Shown piece by piece: positions 34,641 to 46,347 of a stretch of DNA of 64,000 nucleotides (within the stretch, counting starts at the first letter, position 1; every line of letters begins with the position of its first letter). Below the pieces are notes generated by a model, which saw nothing but the letters and a program-made list of their open reading frames with translations, ran no database searches and was not told the origin of the DNA. Made by a program: the position numbers and the translations under genes. The stretch comes from Haemonchus contortus. Its lineage: Eukaryota > Nematoda > Chromadorea > Rhabditida > Trichostrongylidae. The stretch lies in NCBI GenBank assembly GCA_000469685.2, contig LS997566.1:2322061-2386060 (forward strand), read 5' to 3'.

Positions 34641-37445
34641 CACTGGTGATGCAAATCTATGTCAATTCTTTAGTTCTAACCTGATTTTGCATTCACTCTA
34701 TCTCTTCTGCAGACAGATCTGCAGCGACTCGAGTTTGACATCTGTTGTCGTAAGCACGTAGCGACATAGCCCTAAGAGGGGTTTCTAGAGGGAAGCTGTG
34801 CCATTTCTTCTATTTTGCTCTTAGGCAAATTCACGATTTACTTTTCGGGAGAATAGACCTTTCTTGTCATTGTACTTTTGCGTATATACATATTTATATA
34901 TTCCCAATTTATTCATTTACTTTGCAATAGTATGCTCTGAGTCTGCAATTTCAATACCCGAACGGGGAAAACAAATTCAAATGGAGAAGTGTTCCACTGA
35001 CATTGTTGCTCCGCCTCGAGATTGCATAGTGCGCCGGAAGACGGGCGTTAGAAACGATTTAGGGTAATCGATTCGCCGTACGCGGCTGTCGCGGACCACT
35101 CACTCGCAGTTATTACAACTCTAGCGTTCTTCATACAGCTCAATCGATATGCAGTCAGTATTTTAGGCACACCTCTACTATTAGCTCTTTTGCTCTTGTA
35201 TTTCTTTCCTGCTGCTGCATCCTGCCGCATTTATTCGCGCGCGGCGTCCCTCTCGCCGCAACGCGACAAATTCGTTCCTAATGCACCACACCCTAGTGCG
35301 CCGCTAGCTACTTGCGCGACTCACTACGACGACGGATCAAAGTGCATCCTTACAAGTTCCTTACTAACCGACAACTACATATACTACAGTAAGTTAGAGC
35401 GTACACCATGTGCGATTCAAAATGACATCCCCAGTTCCGAGAGTCCTCTATTTTAAATTCAGAAGCTAAAATTTTTGAGACGTTGTTCATCGATTGGTCA
35501 ATTCATAAGTTTGTGGTGGTGAAAAGTAGTCATAATATGTTGAACTTCTTGTCTCTAAGTGTGAGGTCGAGTCGGTATCACCTGAGCTGGCAACCTGATT
35601 TTTTTTTTACTTCGCATGCCAAAGTACCGTTCAAGGATGTTCCTACTATCTTGTAATGGTCTCTTCAAATACTTTATCACTGACTCCAGAAAGTCATGTT
35701 GTTTCATTTTCACTCTCGGAATCGGTTTTCTTCAAACCTAATCATTCAATACCGTGACCAACTTTGGGGTTAATAAAGTTATGAAGGTTGTTTCCAGTGG
35801 GTGTTTGGGATAAGCAGGCACTTAACGAATGGACGCAATATCGCTCACAGCGGTAATTTGGAGCAGTGGTGAAGTTCGTGGGCATGAGACCATGATTTAG
35901 GTTTTGTGAAGGATGCAGTTTTTACATTTTCCGGAACGTTTTCCTTAGAAACAGTGTAACCTTTATGCTAATTCAAAGGCACAGTTTACGATAACTCCTT
36001 GTTGCTGGCTAGCGTAGCTTTCCCGCCCCTCGATCGATGTCACGTCAGATGAGAGTTGAGGCGATGCAGACTGCAATGATTCGTTTCAGGACCCACACAC
36101 AATCAGCTGATCGCCGAATGATGAGACGATGTTATCCTCCTATTCTCTTCTCATCTATTATTCTTGTTGCTGCCGCGATCCCTTATTTAATTTTCTGTCC
36201 CGAGAGGCCGAAAGAGGCGAACTATTTTCGCTGTAACTAGGGTTTTTTGTTTACTTATGCTTATAAGTGAATGAATTTTTGCTTATCGTAGTCAGTTATT
36301 TGCACCAGGACTCACACGTACGCAGTGACCCACATTGTATAGCTCGTCCAAACGCCCCACCATTCTTCCTTCTTCTGGTCTCACTCTAGTCCACCCCCTT
36401 TTTATCGATTTTCCTCAGCCTTTTTTTCACTTTGGAAGTACGGTTCACGCATATCCTTCTCCTTCATCGCACTATTTTATATCTTATCCTCCATTTTTCG
36501 TCATCATCTGCATTACACAAAATTAAGGTGAACTGTGCTTTTACCCCTCCAACGGCCTTCCTGATGCCCGAAGTGGTATGGGCTCTATACAAATCATCCA
36601 ACTTTGTCGCACTTTCTTTGCTCCGATCGTTCATTCTATAATCACAGTGTAATATTTCATCACTTCATTAGCAGATCTGGCAATTCAGCGCAAAATACCC
36701 TCATTTCAAAAGTCCACTAAGACGTGGGATACTTCACTTGTAAGTGCGGTAAAAAGATCTGAGATGTTAGAAGCGCAAAGGAAAAAATTTCCGCTCTGAA
36801 AAAAGCGGCAGAACCTATACAACAACCTATTCTCATTTTACATACAGTATACAGAAGTCGGCTCGCCCGGCTAAAAATAAATAATGATAATAAAATAAAA
36901 TAAGATAATTTGTTTTGACTTGATTTTCTGTTGTTTTAACGTGATGTTGTGTAAAATAAGATAATAAAGGTTTTTTTTCGTCAGGTAATCAAAGCCGTGG
37001 GCGGTACTCACAAATGTTCCGAGTGGTGATGATACCATCATTCAATGTCTCCATCGATGAACCTTTTTCTACAGAGATATCATTAGTTGAGTATTGCAAA
37101 ATACTGGCGGTCGATCAGGTTTTGATGATACCGAACAAAAGGATCGAACATTGAGTCGCAAACCCTACTGGTAGCAAGAAATGAACAAAATCCTCATGTG
37201 CCTGTCGTAGTGCCGCTGAAAGGTCCGTAACACTCGTCTTATCGAATGAAACATACTGAACAGCCAAAGCTACATCGTAAACACCGAAGGGTTAGAATTT
37301 CCATAGGTAAGAGGCTCCTGCTCTCTTAGGTCCCTTACCTCCCTCATCAGTTGTCAGCGTTTCCTGTCACTGAGTACCTATCCGATCCCGTCTGTTCCTA
37401 CATCACTTAGCAAAATGCCGAGTTTCCACTGATAATACGAAAGGC
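34641..37445. other. unassigned stretch
   Basis: AT-rich simple sequence (ATAAAATAA runs) at about 36868-36912. Frames at 35190-35456 and 36037-36240 have no motif. No gene called. Confidence 0.4.
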
Positions 37446-37790
37446 CGTAATCCTACAAAAATCGATTCTTCACGTCCACGGGAATAGGAGTTATGAATTT
37501 CTGCTCAACCATTATTTCGCCCAACCCCGCCCGGAGTGGGTGGAGTCTGGTCCTGCCACCTGTTGTGAGTGTTCCTATCCTGTCGCCTGTACTCCCACCA
37601 AGTTTGAACGCTCTAGGTCTACAGGATTGAGAGTTATGAATTTCCGGTTGAAAAACCATATCACGCACTACCCGCCCAGGGTGGGTGGAGTCTGGTCCTG
37701 CTACCTGCCATGAGTACTCCCATCCTAGCGCCTGTACTACTACCAAATTCCGACGCTCTAGCTCAACGTATGCAGGAGTTACAAACTTAC
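37446..37790 (+). repeat. modular GC-rich repeat, type A units (about 2)
   Basis: Two successive units, each with GAGTTATGAATTTC, a CCGCCC..GGGTGG hairpin, GAGTCTGGTCCTGC, and CTACCAA..TTTGAACGCTCTAG. They match the longer array at 49.4-50.5 kb. Confidence 0.8.
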
Positions 37791-38219
37791 GAGCAGCCGG
37801 TCACGAAATTCAATACCTGAAAAAGCAAATGTAGAGGTCGGGTTTAAATTGGGACGAGTTCGTCATAGGGCGCGTGGAGCTAAGCGGATCTCAGCCTAGA
37901 GGGGATGATTATGCATAGGATGCCCTGGACAAAACTTCTTAACAAATTCGCATAAGAGCCAGGTGAAGGATGGGTCAACAAATGAATTGAAAGAGTTTTA
38001 CAAGCGGTACAAGTCTCTTCATCGCTAGCTCAGTTCCAACGCCAAGTAGTTAAGTTGCTGCTGAAGGGAACTGGTCCTAACGTTTCTTGAGACTGATTAA
38101 CTAACTGATTTATCTTTGTAATGTGCATCGGCTGCTTGTACACATGTTTAATATTTACGTTGTGCTTTCTTTTCTTTCTCATGTTTGCCTTACGCAGGCG
38201 TAATGAACTTATAACTTAT

Positions 38220-38440
38220 AGGCGGAGCGTTTTTGCAGTGGGCGGTGCTTCCCACAAAAGTTCGTTGCTCGATTAATCGAAGGCATGAAGGCTAGAAAAA
38301 AAAGTGAAAGGAGTGAGCAGGGCCTCACGCGTGCTGGGCGTGCCTTGCTCACTCTCTTTATCTATGAACGGAGCTCCGTCCACGATGGGCGTAACGTGCT
38401 CTTGAGGGAAAGCTTCTTTCTAAATGCTATAACTTTGTTC
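38220..38440 (-). repeat. modular GC-rich repeat, type C module (partial)
   Basis: On the minus strand: GGACGGAGCTCCG, AGCACGCGTGAGGCCCTGCT, then CACCGCCCACTGCAAAAACG and CTCCGCC. The same order is found in the type C modules at 54.5, 57.5 and 58.2 kb. Confidence 0.7.
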
Positions 38441-41154
38441 AAGAAAAATGCGAAAAAAGGTGGATGAAGGTGATAAGAGAAATGCGGTCAAATTCTAAGA
38501 GTAAGTGGTGTTTGCATATAAGCGGGTGGGACTAAAAGCAGAAATTTGAGTAATAGAAGAACCGAGTTAAATACTCGATGTGGGCGGGCTCTGCACCAAC
38601 TGTAAGTAAGACACGTCTTTCGATTTTGTGATGACCGCTTGGCCAGAGCGGTAACTGACTGAATAACTACGAACGTCAAATGAACTTCGTAACCCTCGAG
38701 GGTCCATCAACAGCTTCATTATGTGGTCGATAGAAGGCATGACTGACATGCTCAAGCAAATCGAGCGGGACCACAGGTAATACAGGTATCGATTGAAGAT
38801 GTGACTGATCGATTCAACATAACTTGGCACTTCTTCAGTATAGCTACAAAAGTAGCAAAAGATATAGACGTTGAGGAGGCAAACTCTTGGCTCCAGTATC
38901 GATTGGCGCAAATAGCAACTATTTCCTTCTATCCTTTGCAGGCTCTGAGAACTGTGCTTTGGGTGTATTTGAACCTCCTCTGACCATAGGCGTCAGGTAT
39001 ATGTTTTGCTATTACCCTTACTCACGGTTCGAACGAGAATTCTTCGCCGATCATCTACTAACCATGAGTCAAAACCTCACAGTTTGATAACTAGCTTCGG
39101 AGTGCATAATAGTTGAAGGAATGTTTACAAACTCATTTTGCAAGAAGAAGGCATATAAAGGTTCCCTTCGTGAAGGATCAGAATGCGTTCGACTAGGATG
39201 TTTTAAATTATTGAGATAAAGATATCCAGCATGAAAATAACGATAAACAAAATGGGTAGCGATTTACAATTCAGGATAAATGCTCCTAATAGCTTTTTCG
39301 ATAAATCGCGTAAAATATTTCGTAAAGTATTAGGAATGGCTTCGAGGATCGTGTGCATCATGGCAATGTCAAACTCAAAGAGACATGGGCAGCAAGCACC
39401 TACGCATTTTGTGAAAATCATTTGCTTCAAATCAAAGTTCACCGATGACGGGGTCCAGCTAAAGTATCGATGCTGATTTCAAATTCAAACTACCTTTTCG
39501 TGTCAATGACGAACCTTACAAAAGAACCAGGAAATCAATCGCCAGAGTTACCAGGGGTGAGCAAGAAGACTAGTAATCGTAAACACCAAAGCAATTTTCA
39601 GCAGATAACATTGCCTGTAAGCTTGAGGATCTGTCAAGCAGACACTTTCGGGGCCAGGGAACCCTTCTACAGTCCTCGATCTCCAAGTAGTTATGCTGTA
39701 TCTTGTTCGATCAAATCGATGCTGTACAGTCCGGTAAACGCTGCAGAACTACAGAAATGATTGGTCATAGAACGGGTGACATCAGGCGAAAATCGTTCAG
39801 AAGTGACGGTGTAGCTTATTTGCCTGACAAATGGGATATATTTTGAACACTAATGGATGAGTCGCCTTGTACAGATCAAGATAGTCATTGCGAGAATATG
39901 AGTTTGCATGCAATAACTTTTCTGAACGCGTAGCCATCCGGACCTTCCCTTCGATCTGAAGAACGGAGTTTGTCGAGCAGGATTCAGATAACGGCAACAA
40001 ATAATCCTATCACATTTTCACCAATACATTAACTAATGAAAATTTTCAAGAAAAAAAACGGTACAAAGCTGATCGCCTTTTTTTATTTCTTGCAAATTGC
40101 AATCTCAGATTAGTCATGAAGAGCCTATCCAATGTATAAACCAAGGAACCGTTTTTTTCGGCGGCACGTTCCGAGTGGAGTTATTGACGTGGAATGAGGG
40201 CGTTGGTGAACTACTTCTGTATTTTCTTAAATTTAGTTTTGACGATTCCTTCCATGATGAGTACCTTCAAATTGAGCCAAAATCGCCACAAAAGGACATC
40301 TACAACCCTTTGATCAGGGTTCAAACACGGACATGAGAGAAGGTCCAAACTCGTCTCCTTTCTCGCAGTTACTTTGAGAAGGATCCCGTTGCTGGTCTGT
40401 CTGACTTTGGGCGAATGAACCAGAGGCGATGACGTTCATTTTATTGACACGCTGGCCGTTAAGCCGTGCAAAATATTATGAAGTAGTGCACGAATCAGAG
40501 AGGTGTATGATAGCCCTACATACGTTAATCTTAGCGACAGCGACGTTTCTGGAAACAGGGAGCTATATGGTTCATGAACAATGATTCGAGAAGCTTCTAT
40601 TTTTGATAACCGATGTATAGAAATAGACAGTAGGTCGAGAGGTTCGATGAGCTTGGAACCTGCAGTCATTCAGTTCGCACAATTCGGGCTTTGGCCGAGA
40701 TTTATGAAAGGAAAGAGGAATGAAGCGTGTTTTAAACTCGTCTGTTTCTCCAATCTAGAGCATGACAAATTTTTGGGATCAAAGTTCAGCGCATTGCTAA
40801 ATCGAACGCACTTCCTTGCCAAGTCTCCACGTTTTCCCTTATTCCGTACCGACCCGGCTTCTATCGACTTCAAAGTGTTAGGCAAAGGACACGACCGCAT
40901 TAGTCGTCCTCTCGTATTCCATCCATGATTGACGCACAGCATTCGAATCATAACGTTATAAATGTGGTTTGTTATTGCTTTTTTAAAAGCGGCAGCATTT
41001 TCAAAGCGGAAAATAATTGGCTGTCGCTTTTCTAGTCGATCAGCAACGGGTCCCTTCGATTCGGCCGGCTTCACGAGTGTTCAGTACTTCTTTGACATAC
41101 CGACATGCAACTCACAAAACCCATAAAGTATCCGTGCAGCATTGATCTTAACTA
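38441..41154. other. unassigned stretch
   Basis: Overlapping open frames at 38567-38911 (minus), 39231-39476, 39470-39760, 40581-40928 (plus) and 40670-41074 (minus, 134 codons) carry no motif I can name. A 55-bp segment at 38941-38995 sits between an acceptor-like CCTTTGCAG and a donor-like GTCAGGTATA, but is too short to call. Confidence 0.4.
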
Positions 41155-42049
41155 TTAGTTTGGAAGGAAAGTCCTGCAACAAAATGAAGGTCTTTTTCAA
41201 ATCACTTCTGAAAATTTTCAGGCCAATCAATTTTTGGAAATATATTTACCAGAGAGGTCAACAACCTTCTATTATCCTTTGAGTAAATCACTGACGCCTT
41301 TTATCCAGGAGTGAGGAAGCTGTGACTCAAAGTAGTAATTAATGCCGTTTTCAGATCACATTGAGTTACGATTTTTTTCCACAGTGGTATGCTCAAAAAG
41401 GCGCAGCGCATGGTAGGTGAAAGGGGCAACACTTAGGGAGTGGGACTGATAAACAACCTGGAGCCAGTTGAAATCGCAGAATCTTTGACGTGTGTTTGAA
41501 GCAAAATTTCGACGTGCGCTGACCCTCTGTAGGGACCTGGTTTACGGTCTTGATCATCCTTCTCTAACCCAGTTGGCCAAATTTTCATAGTTCATATTTT
41601 CATAGGGTTCATAGGGGTAACCGATAGCTATGTCCATCTAGTCTACTTTTAGCAACTCATAGTGGATGGATCCCTCCAACCTTCATTGAGTAAGGGACGA
41701 TGCTCGCGTGACTTCGAAAGCTAGTATCTCCTCCAGTGAAGCGATCCAACCGATTGTTGATCGTTGAACCGTGAGCAGTGCCAGCATTGAATAGGTTGCT
41801 AATAATTTGAGCCGCTTCACCCACGTTTTTCCCTTGGTGTGCTCAGCAGAAGGTGTTGGTACGAATCGGGTGTTGTCTATTCATTGACCGCAGTACTGCT
41901 AAAGCCCACACGCGTGCCCTTATTTACTCATGTGTTGATTACCTGAGGAATGTACAAGAAGTTTAGCCCCCTTGCTACCGTATTCACACTGCTGATACAA
42001 ATTGCTGACGCTTCAAATTTTTTGTTGCAGGACTTTCCTTCCAACCTAA
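41155..42049 (-). mobile_element. internally deleted mariner (family M1, copy c)
   Basis: An 895-bp element with TTAGTTTGGAAGGAAAGTCC and TTAGGTTGGAAGGAAAGTCC ends (the second read on the minus strand), flanked by TA (41153-41154, 42050-42051). It is alignable along nearly its whole length with the 1970-2774 element, with a roughly 90-bp extra segment around 41588-41700. The same N- and C-terminal transposase scraps are on the minus strand and the catalytic middle is missing, so both copies derive from one deleted ancestor. Confidence 0.88.
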
Positions 42050-42051
42050 TA

Positions 42052-42732
42052 ACCATATTGATGGTGTGTTGAATAAAGATTAAGTTTGTATAAGTTCCAC
42101 GTACTCCGATTTGGACGAGAAGGCACGGCTGAGACGTTCGACCCCTCCGGCTGACCTGATCTTCCCCTTCATTGTAAGGTTCAATAATTCATGCTTTAGA
42201 TATTATCGAACAACATCAAACACAAGTAGCAGCAGAGGGTGCTTTCTCCTCAAATTCCCACGGCAAGCGGTAGTGGTCACGCGGAGGCTAGTCTATCCTC
42301 CCACTGCAAATCAGAACCTTAACCTTCATTGCGCGCGATAAGGTGCAGCGAGTGCGACGTCTTTTACGCGGAGAACATACCGGACCCTAGTAGTATAAAA
42401 CCGCGAGTATCCCGTGGTGAACCGCATCGCGTGCTTACTCTCAATCGATAAAGAGAAAGTGAAAGGATACCTCTCGACAGAATTTTGTTAGGTGTGTCAC
42501 GGTTATGGTTAGAAAGAGAATACCTTGCAGCAAATCAAGCTTACTCCTTGCGCCTGTTCCTAGTAAGGGTGCTGTATTTGAGACCAGGATCAGACCAGAA
42601 ACATTCTAGAGCTTCGCTGTCCTCTCTACTTACTTAAAGCTCACGGCCGTAAGCCTTCGGCTCGTCATCAATCATCCTTCGAGAGCGATTCAGAACATTT
42701 CAAAGGAAACCGATATTTTGCGGCAGCATTTG
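42052..42732. other. unassigned stretch
   Basis: A frame at 42111-42341 shows no motif. No feature supported. Confidence 0.4.
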
Positions 42733-42850
42733 ATGTGAAAGTTTCACAAAGTTGGCGATTTTTGGGCAAACCCTCGGCTTCAGAGGAAGTTCGAAATCGT
42801 GCTCAAGCTCTGGGTCTACTGGGCTCCTTATCCCTCACATTGCCCGGCTT
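42733..42850 (-). mobile_element. tRNA-headed SINE (family S2, copy c)
   Basis: Minus strand: GCCGGGCAATGTGAGGGATA (A-box region), ATTTCGAACTTCCTC (B-box region), then the S2 tail AAAAATCGCCAACTTTGTGA. It ends about 100 bp before the mariner at 42949. Confidence 0.55.
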
Positions 42851-43099
42851 TTTCTCGCGTCCTCAGTGGCTTTCAACTGCCAAAATAAGTCATAACGAAG
42901 CGGCTAAGGGCCGCGAAGAAAACGAGGGCAATCGGGGTCTCGGTATTATTAGGTTGTTTGGAAAGGAACGCGCGTTGAATTTGTTCATTCATTTCTCCCC
43001 TACTATCGAAGACTTGCCTAAACAGTTGTCTACTAGAAAGAGGTTTTCAAGTTTTTTCTAAGAAAAAAGTTTGAAAGGGCTTGACCAAAAACTCCTTTT

Positions 43100-44100
43100 G
43101 CGGGCTTGCATGTAGTACAAGTTTAGGCAAGGAAAAACGGCTGCTGAATCTCATCGCGCCATACCTGAAGTATACGGCGAGTATACGGCGAAGAAGCCCT
43201 GTTAGAAAGCCAGGGTCGACGATGTTATCAGCGTTCCAAAAACGGTAATGAAAGCTTGGAGGACGAAGAACATGGAAGTCGGCCTCAATTCGTCAATAAC
43301 CAAGTGTTGAAGACTGTCATTAACTTGGATCCGCACCAAACCACCCGAGAACTGGCCACATGTTAGCTGCTCAAACTCTACCATTCATGAGCATTTGCTG
43401 GCAAGTGGCAAGACGATTGGTGAGGAAAATGTGTACCGCACCAGCTGAGCGACGCAAACCAGGCAGCACAAGTGGCGATGGTCGAAGTTCTTCTTCATCA
43501 CTCCAAGAACAGCGGTTTTTTCAACTCTAATATTACATCAGGCGGGAAATGGATCTGCTTCGACAACACAACACGAAAAAGACAATGGTTAGACGCCGGT
43601 GACACTCCCAAACCCACTCCGAAACCGGATATACACGGCAGAAAAGCGATGCTCTGCGTTTGGTGGAACAGCAAAGGTTAAGTGTAGTTTGAAGTCCTGA
43701 ATTCGGATCAAACGGTCACAGCGGACATTTACGAAGATCAATTAGACCGCGTGGATCAAGCACTGCGTCGTCAAGGTGTCGAAACGACGTCGACAAAATT
43801 CCACCTCGACAACGCTCGTCCACATAATGCGGAAACCACCTTGGAAAAAAATTTAGGAGTAGGGCTTGGAAATTGCTGCCTCATCCGCCTTACAGCCCAG
43901 ACCTGACTCCATCCGGTGATCATCTGCTCCGGTCAATGCAGCACCCCTTTTCCGAGAGAAAATTCAAAAACCGCGAAAAGGTCTAACTCAGGGTGTCGAA
44001 CTACTTTGAGTCGCAGCCGGCCGAGTACTTCAGAAGAAGAATCCATACTTTGCGTGAACGTAGGCAACAAGGCATTGATAGTAATGGAGAATATCTTTTG
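43100..44100 (+). pseudogene. mariner transposase, full-length but with frameshifts and stops
   Basis: Readable in order: FRQGKTAAESHRAI (first helix-turn-helix), a VISVPKTV..W segment, EDEEHGSRPQ-like linker, TTRELATC and STIHEHLLASGK (second helix-turn-helix), FNSNITSGGKWICFDN with the first catalytic Asp, RKRQWLDAGDTPKPTPKPD, MLCVWWNSKG, LNSDQTVTADIYEDQLD, then STKFHLDNARPHNAET with the second Asp, PHPPYSPDLTPSGDH where the third Asp of the DD34D triad is expected, and a C-terminus ending IDSNGEYLL. At least five frame changes and stops. A small internal duplication (GTATACGGCGA twice, 43167-43190) adds one of the breaks. Confidence 0.88.
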
Positions 44101-44164
44101 AATTGATCTTGTTTAGTTTCGCTTATATAATGAATTGATCTTGTTTAGTTTCGTTTATATAATA
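44101..44164 (+). repeat. tandem duplication, 2 x 32 bp, inside the mariner
   Basis: AATTGATCTTGTTTAGTTTC plus 12 more bases is repeated once with two differences, directly after the transposase stop region. Confidence 0.88.
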
Positions 44165-45410
44165 AAGATTTTTTTGAACTCAAACGCGCATTCCTTTTCG
44201 AACAACCTAATATAAGGGAGAAAGAGCTCTGCTGTCGCAAAGAACCGGTTTGAGTGCCGTCTGAGGCTGAAGATTTGCCAACAACTCGACAACATTGAGA
44301 GCCTGTGTTTACTAATTCTGTACGTATAGGTATTGACGTTATTGGTACCGGTATTGTACCGTTGTATTGTATTGTATCTGCTCCCATTAGTAACCTTAGC
44401 CATTTGACAGGAGTTGAGTGCATGTTGCGGGCCGTTGTTTGAATTAATCGGTTACGGTGAAAAGGAAATGGAAAAAGTCTACTTTTCTTCTAACAGTTTT
44501 GACTGCAGCAGGCTCCGAAGGACAACTATGAAGCAGAACCGTTTTTTGCAACGTACATACACAATAACAAAAGCGCTAATTTACCATGGAACAAGAGTAG
44601 CGTAGTAGCAGCCGAATGCAGAAAGCGAGGAGAAGCGAGCTAATGTCACCTGCTCACTGCTTGTTATGACTTCAAGATTAGCCAGCTTAACTCTTCGTGG
44701 TCGTATTCAGGAAGCATATCAACTCCCTACCATGCACATTACGGTAGATGGCAAATTTCTTGGAGACGTGGCCAATTAATACAGTCTACGTGAGATGTGA
44801 AAATGGCATATCCCATCTAAAACAATTCAACACTGGCATCCCGTTAAATTCTGATATCAATACTAATCAGACAACAGGATCCTGAGTAGAATGATGAGAT
44901 AGCGGTAGCGTGACTATATTGAGGTGACTGCATAATTTAGGGAAGATCCGCCGCTTAGCAGTGTAATGCCAAGCCCAGAATTCGAAGGTGAAGGGTCCTT
45001 ACACGATTGCTAATCGTAGGTTCCTGAAAAGGAGTGAAAATCCGTGATGGAGTGGCACAAATTCGGCAAAATGACTAACAACGCCTTCAAGCGCCGTATA
45101 CTCATGACAAAATGAGAAATAAGGATCCTAGGATACGCCTTGCAATTGGTTCCTATCCGCTAGCAGAACGAATTTTTGGTTGTTGTCCCGCGGCATCAAA
45201 CTGCAATGGCTGCAAACTATATTTACTTACTGGAACCGCGTGTAAGAATCCGGATATATCATTACAAGTTGCATTCACCCTTTGAGTTTCTATGACTCTT
45301 CGTTTCCGGCGAGCGCATGTCGCTTCGGAATAGATTCCTACATCCGATCTTGTCAGTACCATTTGAAGCAGAAAGGCGCGCAGATAGGCCAAAGTAGCGA
45401 TCTCTCGTAG

Positions 45411-45448
45411 GAGCAGGGGGGGAGGTAGGGGGGGGGGGGAGCAGGGGC
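45411..45448 (+). other. G-rich tract (G-quadruplex-prone)
   Basis: GAGCAGGGGGGGAGGTAGGG continues into a run of ten more Gs and GAGCAGGGG. Four or more G-runs with short loops satisfy the usual G-quadruplex pattern. Confidence 0.75.
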
Positions 45449-45810
45449 CACCTATCACACAAGGTTGATATATCAAGAAATGAACTCGATGAAATGTGCT
45501 TGTTATGTCGTGCTATGTCAGGGGCATGCAAATTCTAAACTAAGTTTTAGGTGGGAAGGAGCACCGCGGTGGGAGCATTTCTTCTTTTTTTCTCTCATTT
45601 CGCATGAGGTAATCATTCCAACCAAACAGGTGCTCCTATCCTGCATAGGCCTAGTTTGAGAACTAATTTCTTTGGCTGAAACTGCATAAAAGCGCACAGA
45701 TGGCTGGTGCCTATCATCCTCTTCGCTCTAATACAGTGCTAATATAACAAGGATTACACCTTAAACTGAGTTCTTTCTAGATACATTAACTTTGCGGTAG
45801 ACCCTTCTCT

Positions 45811-45840
45811 CCTCCCCTCCCCCCCCCCCCTCCGTCCCCT
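45811..45840 (-). other. C-rich tract (G-quadruplex-prone on minus strand)
   Basis: CTCCCCTCC, a run of about a dozen Cs, then TCCGTCCCCT. The G-runs lie on the minus strand, opposite to the tract 400 bp to the left. Confidence 0.75.
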
Positions 45841-45944
45841 CCCGCGAACGATTTTTATATTTTAACTACCAGACTAATTTTGCTCATACTGAAACGTCTT
45901 CCCAGCTCATAACGATTCAAACATCACAACTGCCCATTTAGTTA

Positions 45945-46347
45945 CCCTAAAATTCCATAGATAAGAGCGGGTGAGCCTTCCGGTGAAAAATTAATTGGAA
46001 AAAATCGAAATTGAATGCAGTCACCCCTCTAACTTGATTGATGGGTAATTTAAACCTCGAGGAAGAAGTTAAGAAAAAGCTCCGCCCCTCAACTCTAAAC
46101 CCCGCCCTCTTAATAAACAATTTATATAAAAAAAACAGCGATCCGTAAAAATCGCTGTTTTTCTATATGAATTGTTTATTAAGTGGGCGGGGTTTAGAGT
46201 TGAGGGGCGGAGCTTCTTCTTAACTTCTTCCTCGAGGTTTAATTTACCCATCCATCAAGTTAGAGGGGTGACTGCATTCAATTTCGATTTTTTCCAATTA
46301 ATTTTTCACCGGAAGGCTCACCCGCTCTTATCTATGGAATTTTAGGG
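45945..46347. mobile_element. 403-bp near-perfect palindrome (foldback element F2)
   Basis: Arms of about 190 bp each run from CCCTAAAATTCCATAGATAA to its complement at the right end, with few mismatches. The arms include CTCCGCCCCTCAACTCTAAA / complement, and the centre is itself a hairpin (AAAAACAGCGAT and ATCGCTGTTTTT, about 46130-46163). The flanks begin CATTTAGTTA (left) and CATTTAAAGT (right), which share six bases and may be the remains of a 9-10-bp duplication. The few-mismatch arms suggest a young or gene-converted insertion. Confidence 0.88.

Larger units (their letters stand above)
42949..44210 (+). mobile_element. near full-length mariner (family M4), 1262 bp
   Basis: The inverted ends read TTAGGTTGTTTGGAAAGGAA on the left and TTAGGTTGTTCGAAAAGGAA on the right (minus strand), with CGCGCGTT/TGCGCGTT following. 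TA flanks both ends. The length is that of a complete mariner (about 1.3 kb) and transposase sequence runs through it, so no large deletion has occurred. It is inactivated by point changes. Confidence 0.92.
44213..45944. other. unassigned stretch with two G-quadruplex-prone tracts
   Basis: No gene supported; frames at 45153-45531 (minus) derive partly from the G-rich tract. See the separate entries at 45411 and 45811. Confidence 0.45.

Noticed and set aside
38941..38995. Small exon between CCTTTGCAG and a GTATA donor
   Set aside because: Only 55 bp, no family match and no neighbouring exon that fits.
40670..41074. 134-codon minus-strand frame, overlapped by a 115-codon plus-strand frame
   Set aside because: No recognisable motif and no way to choose between strands.
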